From: Lumbricus rubellus
Lineage: Eukaryota > Annelida > Clitellata > Crassiclitellata > Lumbricidae
NCBI GenBank assembly: GCA_945859605.1
Contig: OX243817.1
Span: 17,422,752 to 17,486,751 of the forward strand
Direction: 5' to 3'
Length of the DNA stretch: 64,000 bases
Shown piece by piece: positions 10,142 to 21,134 of the stretch. Numbering within the stretch: position 1 is the stretch's first letter; every line of letters begins with the position of its first letter. A model generated the notes under the pieces. It made no database searches. It worked only from the letters and a program-made list of their open reading frames with translations, and was not told the DNA's origin. The position numbers and the translations under genes were made by a program.

Positions 10142-11591
10142 CATGGGCGTCCGCAGGGGGGCGCAAGGGGGCGCAAGTGCGCCCCCCTGGATTTTTCGCA
10201 TATTTGCATAATAAATTTAGAATAAGCTTATTTAGTTATGATTATTGCAACGTAATTTTCATTGTGGTTATCGGTGCGTGCTACAATTAAGTTGGACCTA
10301 TGTCCTATTATAACTTTCTTTGGACGCATAACATATAGGACCCTGGTGCAGAGTAATGGTAATATCGAAATTCATACTGTGACCCCAATACGGGAAAATG
10401 CATTCATTCGTGTCGCCTAATAGACAAGTAATTGGTGTCGTGTTCCCGTTAACAGCGGCTCTTGTACGTGTTGTTTCAGGCGATCACTGCAAGATAACAG
10501 CTAGGTCCAGCTGGTGAAACGCGAATAGACACACACCCATACACAATGTCATACTATAAAAGCAAACTTAATTGGTACTGGCTGTAGCGACAGTGTCTGT
10601 CGATGACTAATAAATCAGATTCTTCCCTCAGATGCCAGCCAAGAGCGAGTGTACCATGCAGCGAGTGACAGAGAGGAAGAGGTCAAAGGGGACAGACAGA
10701 AAGGGGAGAGGAGGGAGAGAAGAGGAAACATCACATCAAGTTAATACTTGATATGGTGGTATATACATGTATATGTATATATATATATGTATGTATAATG
10801 TGCGAGTCTAGAGAGAAGGGGAAAGGATCATAGTTGTGAGCAGTGGAATAATAGTCAAAACCTCTATCTTGGGGAAGTTACGACCTTGCTGACAGGTTGA
10901 ATTAAGTCCCAACACCCCCCCCCCCCCCAACACAAGGGACAAAAGCTTCCAGCTCGATGCAGAGCGATTGAGCGAAGGACAATTTAATTGTTAGGAACGA
11001 AACAGGCAGTCAAGGGGTGTTTCGTATTCCCTTGAAGTTGAGTTCTGTAATCGGTCATACCAGTATAAGCCAGTATAATCGGGCACCATAGAAATTAAGG
11101 TCATTCGATACGGTACGATTGCATAAGGAGGGTAGGAACATGTCAATATGGATTCATTCGTTCAGTAACCAGGCTGACAACCGTTTATCAGATAGCCTAT
11201 CTGTATAATGAATGTATGTTACAGTAGGCCTACATTGTACATGCGGGCTATGTCGTACTTGGGAAACAGTTTCAGTCAGCAAATTAAAGCGGATTCATGG
11301 ACTGATAAATCAGTTTGGATACAAGAACCCAGACGATTGCAATTGTTATTTCAAGAGTAAGGTCAGATTTCAGTCACATAAAATTTAACTAGGCTTTAAC
11401 ATAACAGTTTCGACAATCATAAATGTCTATAAGAATTATGATTTTTCGTATGATGGGTTCCGTTACAGCGAATCGACGGGGAACGAGCGCAAAAGGTGGA
11501 GTGATCGGTTGTTTCGACAACCTATTTAGCCCCTGTGACAAATTATATAAAAGTATGCGCCCCCCTGGAAAAATTCCTGCGGACGCCCATG
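10142..11591. mobile_element. hAT-like element, 1450 bp, non-autonomous
   Basis: Sixteen-bp perfect TIRs (CATGGGCGTCCGCAGG at the left, its complement at the right), each followed inward by GCGCCCCCCTGG in the same relative setting. The flanking 8 bp are AGGCCTAT on both sides (10134-10141 and 11592-11599). That octamer is very common here, so the TSD could partly be chance. The interior has poly-C (about 10915-10928) and a TA-rich tract (about 10755-10797). No transposase frame was recognised. Confidence 0.75.
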
Positions 11592-11943
11592 AGGCCTATA
11601 GGCCTAGGCCTGTGTGTGCACGCGCTCGTGTGTGGGTGAGTGTGTGTGCGCGCGCGTGTGTGTTTGTTTGTGTGTGCGTGCGTGTCGGAACTGAATCGAA
11701 GGAAATAGGAAAATCCGGAGTATCTATTTATAGAAACTGAAACAGCATCCAGTCACGCACAGTATTATGTAGTGTAGGCCTACTAAAGATGATTGACATA
11801 GCGTTGGGATGTGTCTATTGGGTCAATTGATCGCCTTATTTAGGCCAACAAAGCGGATATAATGTGGCCTCTGTCGATTGAACAGATATGTGGCATAGTC
11901 GTAGAGTAGATCGAGGCAACAGGGAAGTCGGTCGACCGTCGAA

Positions 11944-14900
11944 ATGGTTCGACAGAAGACTTCGAGATACGTCTGGTTCAAGTGCTTCGTTGTGACCTCT
12001 TTAGCCATTTTTGTTGTATCACTACTAGTAAGCTTCCAGGTATTTTTAATACTAATACTCCAATAATTATTATTGCTATCTAGCGTGAATTATATTGTAC
12101 TCGGTGTTAATTAAATGATAAGTTACCCCGATAATTATTTTTCAACGCTGCCTCGCCAGTGTCGCCACCGTATGATCGTTATCTCCAGATTTATAAAGCG
12201 CCACTCGAAAACCAAGCGCGGGGGCACCAGCTTATTCACGAGCGCTAATACTGATCGATGCTCAAAGCCTCATACCGAAGTAGTAGAAAGTACATTTTTA
12301 ACCAGCTGTCAAACAGCACTTTAATGAACAAGTATCATAAATAAAATATCACATAAAACATAAAAAACTAAAGATTAATTAGCTTGGAAGATGATTGTAG
12401 AGACTATAACTCCATGGTGAGTTCAGTTAAAACCAAAAGTGAAATCAGCAAAGTCAAGAAAGCAGTTGAATACTGTTTGCAAATTAGATTGTAAATGTGA
12501 TTGAAGAATAGATCTTTATAAGGATACTTTTTCATTGTAATTATTTCTGGCTTTTAATTTAGCGCACACGCTTAGGCCTATGTGTTTGCATGCGCTCGCA
12601 TATGTGCGTGTATGTACGTGTGTGTGTAATGTCATTTTTGCTTACGTGCGGTAGTTTCATTCTGATAAAGAATCCTGTTACTGTTTAGTGAACTCCTTTC
12701 ACTAATATCCAAAACAGCTGAAGACTTGTGGCTCTCAACAGAGCTTCTTTTCTCTTTAATGTTAACAGGAAATGCAAAGACCATCTACATCATAAATCCC
12801 ATTTATTTAATGCATTTTGTTTCTGTTGACCACTAGGGCCTACAGTCACATTGGCATAAAAATTTATAATATATATATACAATTTGCTTGAGTCAGTGTG
12901 CTGTGGTTTAGTCAAGGGAATGATATCTGGTTGCAAGATGGTGTTATTTTGAATAGTCTCTCTGTTTTCAAATTTAAAATGCAGACAATGACCAGAATAA
13001 CATATATATCTAACTTCAGTAATATTACTTCAGTTGCAGAAGTTGGTAGATGATGATTCAGAACAACAGGAAGTGCACAACAAGGAAGGTCAGACCGCTG
13101 CTCATAGTTTGAAATTCCCTTCGATTTGAATGTTCAAAGTTTTTTAGTTTGATAAATTGTTTTAATTTAATTTTAAAAATAAATGATTCCTGATGTATGA
13201 AAATTATGTTCAGATCCATTATCTTAAATTGCTTTGAAGCAGTGGTATATAACATTTTTGGTTAGCCCTATATTAGGTATTACATTACATTACATATTAA
13301 TTCAATATTTCCATGTATGTTCATGTGTTGACCAGTGGCATAATTAGTTATTCCATGCATTTTGCCAACATAATTATATCAGTTTAAATTTTCTTACCTA
13401 ATTACTATTAAAGTTTTAAATCAACATTTTTCTGTTACACTGGAATCTATTTACAACATGTTCTGTTATAAAATATTTCTGATAGGAAATAGTGGGAGAC
13501 AAAAATCCAAAATTTAGTCCAAGATTTAAGATATGGCTTTGTATTATACAACAGCCTGGACATAAAGTGGTACTTATCATGACTCAAAAATTATGGTAGT
13601 CGTATGCAAAATGAGGTTTCAGCATGAGGATGCTTTGTCTTCCATGCACGACCTTCCCCACCTCGATCATTGTTATCTGTCTTCCAAACAATAATCTCCA
13701 CAACTGATGCAGTCCTAGTCTTCTCTGTATTAAGCCGTCATTCTCTTCTTCTGTTCTCACTCACTCTCTGTCTGTATGTATGCATGTCTTTCTCTCATTG
13801 TTATCGATCATTGTTATCTGTCTTCCAAACAACATCAGATCAGATAGTGAAGTGTCCCATATAATTATAATCTCTCTTAAGATACGACTGTACTTTAATT
13901 AATTTAATTTTTAAAATTAAATTAATTTACTGTACTTTAATTCCACATTCTGTCAGTTCCTTGAGCTTTTAAACTGCTCACAGAATCAAACTTCCAAATA
14001 CTGTGCTGCCTCCTCCCATAAAAATGACATAAGTTATTTTTAACTTGCAGGTGATGATCCTGCTGTATTTTCTGACGAGATTAAGGATCCTGTTATTGTT
14101 TGGTGGACTCCATTTACGAATAACCAGGGTGAGCTGAGGACATGTGGCTCTCATCAGTGTTTCTTCACTGTCAACAGGAAATACAAAGATCATCCACATC
14201 TCAAGGTCCATTTTACATTTTTCGTTTATTCAACAATCCATTTGATAGACCGCAACTGGTTACAGTTATGCAGTTATCTTAATTAACATCAATCTTAAAT
14301 ACTAACAGAACAGACAGCCTGCTATACAATGTATGCCATTAGTGCTTCATAGGAGGTGCTCTGCAAGCTAGCATTTCAATCAATCAATCAATAAATATTC
14401 GTTTAATAAAATAAATCCAGTTTTCAAAGTGCAACTAAGTAAAGGAAGCACAAATTAGTGTTTGGAAAGTTTAAGCTCATTGGTCGAGGAGTTGATCATG
14501 AGTGCAAACAATTTATAATTCAGATAATTGTGCACAATGCACATGCGGCTGTCATGTGTTGGGTTTAACTAACTGCAGATCACATGACTTTTGACATGTT
14601 TATTGCTTCTCAATGACACCATGAAGTGGTCTGCTGGTCGTCTGAATTTCTTTTGATATAATTATGATGCCTGACCTTTGCTGCATAAACCCATTTACAA
14701 AGTAGTCTTTTCTGCCAAAGGCTTTGGACTTAGTTTGTTGAAGCACAATTTAACATTTCGATCTATTTTACAGCAATTGGTCACTGACAACCCAAAGTGG
14801 TTTTTCTTACTAATGTTTGCCTCTATAGCTGCATAATAGTTAGGTATAATTTTGATTGCCTACTTTCTATGAGCATCGTCAGAGCCAATGAGAATGGGGC

Positions 14901-16984
14901 AGAATATAAGGCACTGACAATAATAAGCACTGCTTCAGTATCCCTAGCATATAATGACATGCCTCCAAACTTGGTAGAATGATATTTTTCCGATTGTTTT
15001 CTCTCATGCGTCAGATACCGCTCCCACTTTACCCATCTAATTTTAAATCGTGAAATTTATCCTGTTAGATCCAGTGGTAAAAGATTTGTTTTGCAGTGAT
15101 CTTGCAACAATCGATTTTTTCAAACTCATATATTATGACTGATTCCTTGAATTCCCTTGAATAATTAATTCAAGGCATTGTGTATCTCTCTCTCTCGCAG
15201 GCATTTCTCTTCTATGGCAGTGACTTGAACGTCGGCGATCTGCCCGTCCCGCGAAGACCCGACGACCAGTGGGGTCTGCTTCACGAGGAATCGCCGAAGA
15301 ACAACCGCTTCCTGTTCTGCCATGAAGAAATTATGACGCTCTTCAACCACACGAGTACATTCAAGCGACAATCTGACTGTCCTATTACGACGCAGTATCT
15401 TGATAGCATCGCATCACTTGAAAGTAAACAGGTTTATAGATGATAGGCCTATACACTCTTCATATGTACACTTCATATCAATCAATCAATGGATACATAT
15501 CTATCAGTCAATCAATCAATCAATACTCGTTTATTTAATCATGATAAGCGGACATATAAAAGAGATTACTTGTACAGCTATAATTTATATCACCAGCACT
15601 GAACTTTTATACAGTGAGTAGACTAGTCTCAAGGATCTTAATAACTTAGATGAGCTAGGCTTGCCATGGTTTGAGCCACCCCAACATTTCCATCAATTTA
15701 CTTTATAAGCAATGTGGATGTTTGACTTACTGAATCACATTTTATATTTTGTGATTAGTATTTTATTACTACATTTTACTTTTAGGTTCAATCGTGCTTT
15801 CGACAACCATTTAGTTCTAGCTAAGATCATAAGGGAAGGCATATCAGGAGCAGGTTTCATCCAATAAATGAGTGGAGTTTACACAGGGTTCTTATCTATT
15901 CTCAAGATAATAAATTATTGTTGGCTTTTGAACAGCCTGCCATCGGTAGTTCAAGCAATTTTATAACTTATCTTCGACAAAGGACATTAATTTAATATCG
16001 AGAGAGTTCATTTCTGAAGTTTATGGTTGAAATATTATTCTGCCAATAAATCAGAAGTTCCGTCAAAAAACTGTCAATAAATCACAAAGTTTAAAAATAT
16101 TTTAAACTCAGCCACAGCATTTGTTTCCACAGTTCTGACATGAGATTTTTTTAAAGAAATTACCAAAAGCCTGGTAACAGATCACACTAGATTTTTAACA
16201 GATTTTATTGTGATAATGGTAGCACTCTTTGATGAGTCTGACAAAATAATTGTGTTACTCTACTTGCACTTTATTTCATCTGAACTCAAATTTTATAGTG
16301 ATTATGTGCAAATAATACTGCATCCTGTCTAATCAAATCCAATATCACAACTAAAGAATCCCATCCCTATCATGTGCTACTGATGGTAATTTCATGATAA
16401 AAGTTGATGTGCACGCCAAATTTTTTGGCACGTCCTGTTGTAACTGACAAGGGCTATCAGAAGGCCCAGAGACAGCCTTCAAAAGAAATGCAAAAACAAA
16501 TTGTCAGGACTGGGATTGAAGGATCCATTCAGCTATAAAAAGAAATAAGGAAATTTAGCGTTCCTTCCCAGTGAAAGTATGTTTGTTATTATTTGAACTC
16601 ATGTCAACATTAAATATCAAACAAGCAATCATCAAGTACAAACAAGCCCTAAAAAATAACAGTTCTAACAGCTTTGTGCCCCGACATTCAGGATGCAACT
16701 GCTTACATTTATAGATCTCAATTTATTGTTGAGATTTAAGCATAGATTATTAAATTAAACAGAAAATGAGATGTGTGCTACACGACAGCCAATTGTCATC
16801 TTTACACAATGCATGAATGCTAGTTACATGGATGTAAGACAAACAGCACATCACGCCTTCTTGTGGTAACTGACTTTAGATGATAGTTTGCCTGTGAGAT
16901 AAGAAGAGTTTGGGTTTATTGACAATTGACAGTAACATGTGATCCAGTGTACAGCGGCTGAGCTACGGCGCTACATAAATTGTC

Positions 16985-17025
<41 letters not shown>

Positions 17026-19003
17026 AATGCCATGCCACACTTTTGTTCAGTCACAACTTACCGTAATCGCATTGTGCTATTCATTGTTTCTCAAAAAGTA
17101 TTTGAAGTCGGTTGATGAGAAGAATCGACTGATGAGAGACGAGGGATTAGCGATGATCAACTTCGTTCAATCGGATTGTGACACACCGTCTGATCGAGAT
17201 AACTTTGTACGAATGCTTCAGCGCCACATGAAGGTCGACTCCTACGGACAGTGCCTGCACAACAAAAACCTTCCAGAACAGTAAGCGGCTTGTGCAATCA
17301 TAAAAATGTGATTGACAGTGTGAGAATTGTGGAAAAATAACTGGGGGTTGGCCTATGATAAACTTGGAATTGGGGTATGAAAAACAGATTTTACTATGGG
17401 GCTCTAAGAAAGACTGGGGGTTTCAACCCCCCAACAATTCTCACCCTGGTGACTGATGAACAGGCTAATGATAGGAGATATGCATTAAAAAGCCTAGAGG
17501 ATAGTCATCTAATCATTAAACGCTTTTAAATCCATGATAAAAACGCACTTGTTTGCTAAGACTCGTCCCACATGTTAGCGGTTTTGTAAGGCACCCTTGT
17601 AACTGTGGCTGTGTTACGGCGCCATATAAATTGTTGTAATTATCATTATTATACATTGGGAGAGATGATAAGACTGACGGAGGACAGGAAGCGTTGGAGG
17701 AACATTGTACATGATGCGGCCGACACTCGGATCAAGGATGGCTGAGAAGAGAACAGAACATCATTATTATTAAACAGGATGTATAGGCCTACTGGTAAAA
17801 TGTGTAATTGTGTATTATACACTGTAAATGGTTTTGTATGCTGCTGAAGTTGAGTGCGTAATAATAGCGAGTACTAGACTTTCACTTCTGTGATTGAATG
17901 TTTTATACTACATTTGACATCCTGTTATTTCTTAGAGCAACAGTCCATGTAAAGTAATATACGCTGTTGAATTTTAGTTTAACAAATCCAATTGGTGGCA
18001 TGGACCACAAAGACTTTTATCGACTGACCGCAAAGTACAAGTTCACCTTGGCCTTGGAAAATGCGGTCTGTGATGACTACATAACAGAGAAGTTCTGGAG
18101 ACCATTCCTTGTTGGATCCGTTCCTATTGTCTTTGGATCACCGAAAATTAAGGTAAGTCATTTACTTGCATATTAATCCCATCATATAATTATTTGATCA
18201 CATGATTCTAAGATGCTTATGTGAGTGTGCTCAGTCAATCAATGTAGACACATTGATCGGTGTTGCCATTGAGTTTATGCACTACTTCAATTTCAGTTTT
18301 ATCTTGTAACTCGCAAATTTGTCAGTCGACTGACCTCTAAACAACCATAAAAATTATGCTAAAAATTGATGTAGGAATCCGAAGTTCTGTATCATTTCTT
18401 CATTTAAATCTAGCAATGTACAGCTGTTTTTGTAAATGTTTAAAAATGAATAATGAGCATTTATTTTAAATGTGTGTTTAACTCTGTTTTCAGGATTGGT
18501 TACCAGACGATCATTCAGCCATCGTAGTAACCGATTTCTCGAACATCGACGAAATAGCTCAACTTCTTCTTCGCCTCAACTCAAGCGACGCGGAATACGA
18601 GAAATACGTTGAATACAAACGGTCAAACGGTGTAACAAACCGTCGACTGCTTGAAACGATGACAAACAGGAAGTGGGCGATCAATAACGACTGGACGAAA
18701 CCAAACTTTGTCACAAACTTTGAATGTTGTGTCTGTGAGCGGCTGCATGAGCAGATGATGCACGCTGACAAAGGTGCCCCGCTAAGACATCAGGCACCAG
18801 TAGAACACTACGGCTGTCCAAAGCCAACACAATTCAGCGATTTGCCGCTGGGAAATCTTGCGCAGAAGGATGGTGGTGATTGGGCATATGAATGGGTGGA
18901 AGGTTGGCACAGGGCACAGGCAGTTGCACAATTAATTGCAGAGCACAGGCGATTCGATACAAATGATGTTGAAAGTAGGGAATACAAGATTCGATATCCA
19001 TGA
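11944..19003 (+). CDS. FUT10: GT10 fucosyltransferase, FUT10 type
   Basis: Exons: 11944-12027, 12160-12289, 14051-14205, 15201-15431, 17099-17280, 17978-18152, 18494-19003. Phases agree throughout, giving 488 aa, close to vertebrate FUT10. The enzyme transfers fucose from GDP-fucose in the ER/Golgi lumen. Type II topology: MVRQKTSRY is cytosolic, then a membrane span at res 11-28 in exon 1. Diagnostic stretches: VIVWWTPF, FLFYGSDL, LLHEESPKNN, FNHTSTF, VQSDCDTPSDRD and ALENAVCDDYITEKFWRP (res 285-303, GDP-fucose-binding region). FUT10/FUT11 have more recently been assigned protein O-fucosylation activity; the sequence cannot tell the acceptor. The weakest part is exon 2 (stem, donor GTACAT), chosen because it joins exons 1 and 3 in phase. 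The start resembles vertebrate FUT10 (MVR, then a hydrophobic span). Confidence 0.92.
12290..14050. other. FUT10 intron 2
   Basis: Contains the pseudo-exon at 12664-12805, a 28-bp direct repeat (CGATCATTGTTATCTGTC at about 13664 and 13805) and an AT-rich inverted repeat around 13890-13935. Otherwise AT-rich and featureless. Confidence 0.5.
12664..12805 (+). pseudogene. decayed copy of FUT10 exon 3
   Basis: Closely resembles 14080-14215 base by base (AATCCTGTTACTGTTTAG versus GATCCTGTTATTGTTTGG, CTTGTGGCTCTCA, GTTAACAGGAAATGCAAAG). In-frame stops (TAGTGA) replace the Trp-Trp codons. The similarity runs slightly beyond the 3' exon border, which points to a tandem genomic duplication rather than a retrocopy. 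It lies in the intron just upstream of the working exon. Confidence 0.8.
15432..17098. other. FUT10 intron 4
   Basis: Contains AATC-type simple repeats (about 15478-15530) and, at its 3' end, a SINE-like tail with GAGCTACGGCGCTACATAAATTG followed by an ATT/TTA microsatellite (16983-17022) just before the exon. Nothing coding seen. Confidence 0.45.
17316..17448. mobile_element. hAT-like MITE, 133 bp
   Basis: CAGTGTGAGAATTGT and ACAATTCTCACCCTG form TIRs. The flanks GTGATTGA and GTGACTGA differ at one position (17308-17315 and 17449-17456), fitting an aged 8-bp TSD. Same family as 7848-7991. Lies in FUT10 intron 5, 35 bp after the exon donor. Confidence 0.8.
17662..17760 (+). mobile_element. 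LINE 3' fragment (ORF2 C-terminus)
   Basis: Encodes EMIRLTEDRKRWRNIVHDAA followed by DTRIKDG and a stop. This matches the well-known C-terminal motif of non-LTR retrotransposon ORF2 proteins (DRxRWR...DAAxxRIxDG). It is followed by an ATT-rich tail. Only the last 27 codons or so remain, so it is a dead 5'-truncated insertion in FUT10 intron 5. Confidence 0.7.
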
Positions 19004-19601
19004 AATGAAAATCAATACAATCTACTTGTTTTCTGGAATAATTTTTCCTCATACTTCTTGCAAAATAATTTATTATATGAACTTCTGTCAGATTAGCAGA
19101 AGAGATGATTCATCATTCATTTAGTGATTGAAATGTTCATGTCTCCAATCAGTGTTACCATGAAAGTGCCAATTTTTGTTACCATGTGTACTTCCAGAAT
19201 TCGATTTATAAATTATATTTGCTTTCTTACATACTGTTTACATTTCTACATACTGTGCTAAAAACTTTGCAAATTTAGTCCATGTCTGAATTCTAATATA
19301 AAAACAATACATGCAGATATTGTTTCTTCTTCTTCGTGGCATAAACCAGAATGGCCAAAAACAAATTTAACACAAAGCAGTCTTGAACTAACATTTTAAG
19401 CCTGCTCAGCAGATAGATGCTGCATAACAAAGTTGAAGATATTGCAGTCATCTCCAAGCAGTAAATTTTTTCCTTCAAATACAAATCCTTTACAGATAAA
19501 AAGTTGGTTAAACGCTCATGATGATGCAACCACAAAATTTGCACTATTTTATATGCAAGAAAATATAAAAACTGTCAAAGTGCATACATGACCTCATTTA
19601 A

Positions 19602-19673
19602 CCCTTTACCTGTTTGCCCCGAGAATATCCGCTGAAAACACGGGCTTAGCGGGAAAAATGAATAGGTAAAGGG
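19602..19673. mobile_element. TTAA mini-MITE, 72 bp (piggyBac-like)
   Basis: TTAA on both sides (19598-19601 and 19674-19677) encloses CCCTTTACCT...AGGTAAAGGG. It is the same family as 53315-53386 in opposite orientation: both contain GAATATCCGCTGAAAAC. TTAA duplication with CCCTTT ends is typical of piggyBac-derived MITEs. Confidence 0.78.
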
Positions 19674-20681
19674 TTAAACAGCCTTTTATTTAAACAGCCT
19701 GAACATTAAACAGATGTCTGCTTTCCTTTCCAGTCATTGGAAACCTGTACTACTCGGATCATTTGCTTTCAAGTATGAAGCCAACCTGTTGGCATCTTTT
19801 GGCACAAGACTATTGTCACTGCGTATAAAAAATTGCAATACAGTCACCTAGATGCTTCAAACATGCTTCTAGTTTTTTGCACACAGAAAATGTTTGTTTG
19901 GTGCTTACACTGAAACTGTCACTTCAAAAACTTATTCTAAACCAAAAATGGTTCTCGTATTTACAGTCAAAAGTCAGTGTTTCTCATGCAGCGCAGATTT
20001 CAATAGTATCCAGAAGAGGAGGAAGCGGATCCTTTTCTCGTTTCATCGTACGAAGATGTTGAAACTCTACAAACAGAAAACTAAATTACATCCAGTTAAA
20101 CCTTTATCACAAGGTCGTACATATTTCCACAAGCCAGGATTTCGATAGGTTTGACATTTTGAAAACAATCACATTGTTTGAAGGTATTTCTTCACATATC
20201 CTCTAGGACAGTGCCATCCAACCTTTTTGACACCATGGGCCACAGAAGCAATCATACTTGAAGCCGAGGGCTGCAACGGTAAACTCAAAAGCAACGAATA
20301 AAATTTATTGAAAATTACTAACTATTGAAATTTGTTATGAAATGATTCTAGTGTAAGCTTATTATTGCATGTATACATATGCCATATGTGGCAGGCTGCT
20401 CAGATAGTTCAGGGCCAAAAAGAATAGGGTGGCGGTTACCCGTCTTGCACTTTTTCAGTAACTTTTTTGCAATGACCAGCATTTCCAAGGAGTAAATTGA
20501 GTAAAACTACTATCAAAGGGAAATGCAAATATCACTATGTGAAACTAAAGAGATGCCACTGTATGGCAATTTCATTTAAAAGTAAGCATACCTCTTTGGA
20601 TCTGTTAATTCATACAGAGCATCTCTGAAAATGAAAAAAAACATGATGCGTAGTTACACACTCAGAGATGTTTTAAACTGT

Positions 20682-20884
20682 ATTTCTTTATTTTATTTCT
20701 TGCATATGCTATAGCACCCCTTCAGAGGTGATCCTGACTACAGCACGGACACTGCATCGGAGTTTCACGCCGAGCAATTGTGAGTGAGGGACTTGCCCAA
20801 GGTCCTTACACGGCGAGGTGGATTCGAACCTCGAACCTTCCGGCTCCAAGGCAATGACGCCACCACTGCACCACCGTGCTAGCC
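20682..20884 (-). mobile_element. tRNA-derived SINE
   Basis: Read on the minus strand: CACGGTGGTGCAGTGG (A-box region), then GGTTCGAATCC (perfect B box), then a body with CCTTGGGCAAGTCC and GCAGTGTCCGTGCTGTAGTC, then GGGGTGCTATAGC and an AT-rich tail. The best-preserved copy in the window together with 63517-63757. Confidence 0.82.
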
Positions 20885-21134
20885 TCACTTCCATACAAGA
20901 AACTGCACACAAAGCCAACCCAGAACCATTTCAACAAGGTCATCTTCTAAATAAGCCTGTATAGAAAGACAAGGGCAGCTAATTGCAAACAAATGTGATA
21001 AAGAGGGTGATCCTTTATTAAATTTGTTTGTTTGTATGTGCACTTGTTACAGCATGTCTATTAAATGAATGAAATACATGATAGGCAAGTATCCATTTTT
21101 CCATAACATGACTTGAACGCAATCAAGCTGGAAC

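Larger units (their letters stand above)
7168..11943. other. SNRK-FUT10 intergenic region
   Basis: Head-to-head space between SNRK (minus) and FUT10 (plus), so both promoters should lie here. Most of the interval is transposon-derived: elements at 7848-7991, about 8000-9102, 9323-9724 and 10142-11591. The parts nearest each start (7168-7840 and 11600-11943) are freer of repeats. I could not identify a TATA box or other defined element. Confidence 0.5.
19004..21134. other. FUT10-RBM4-like convergent intergenic region
   Basis: Tail-to-tail region carrying both 3'UTRs. Contains a TTAA mini-MITE (19602-19673), a possible one-ended hAT relic starting CAGTGCCATCCAACC at about 20213, and a SINE (20682-20884). 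A minus-strand AATAAA at 21014-21019 lies about 115 bp past the RBM4-like stop and could be its polyadenylation signal. Confidence 0.5.

Noticed and set aside
11823..12008. Minus-strand open frame of 61 codons with a good start context
   Set aside because: It is antisense to FUT10 exon 1, whose plus-strand reading (MVRQ..., membrane span, donor) matches the FUT10 family.
20813..20830. tRNA gene, from a perfect B box
   Set aside because: The surrounding sequence is a SINE with body and tail; no intact cloverleaf or 3' terminator. The same holds for the copy at 63517-63757.
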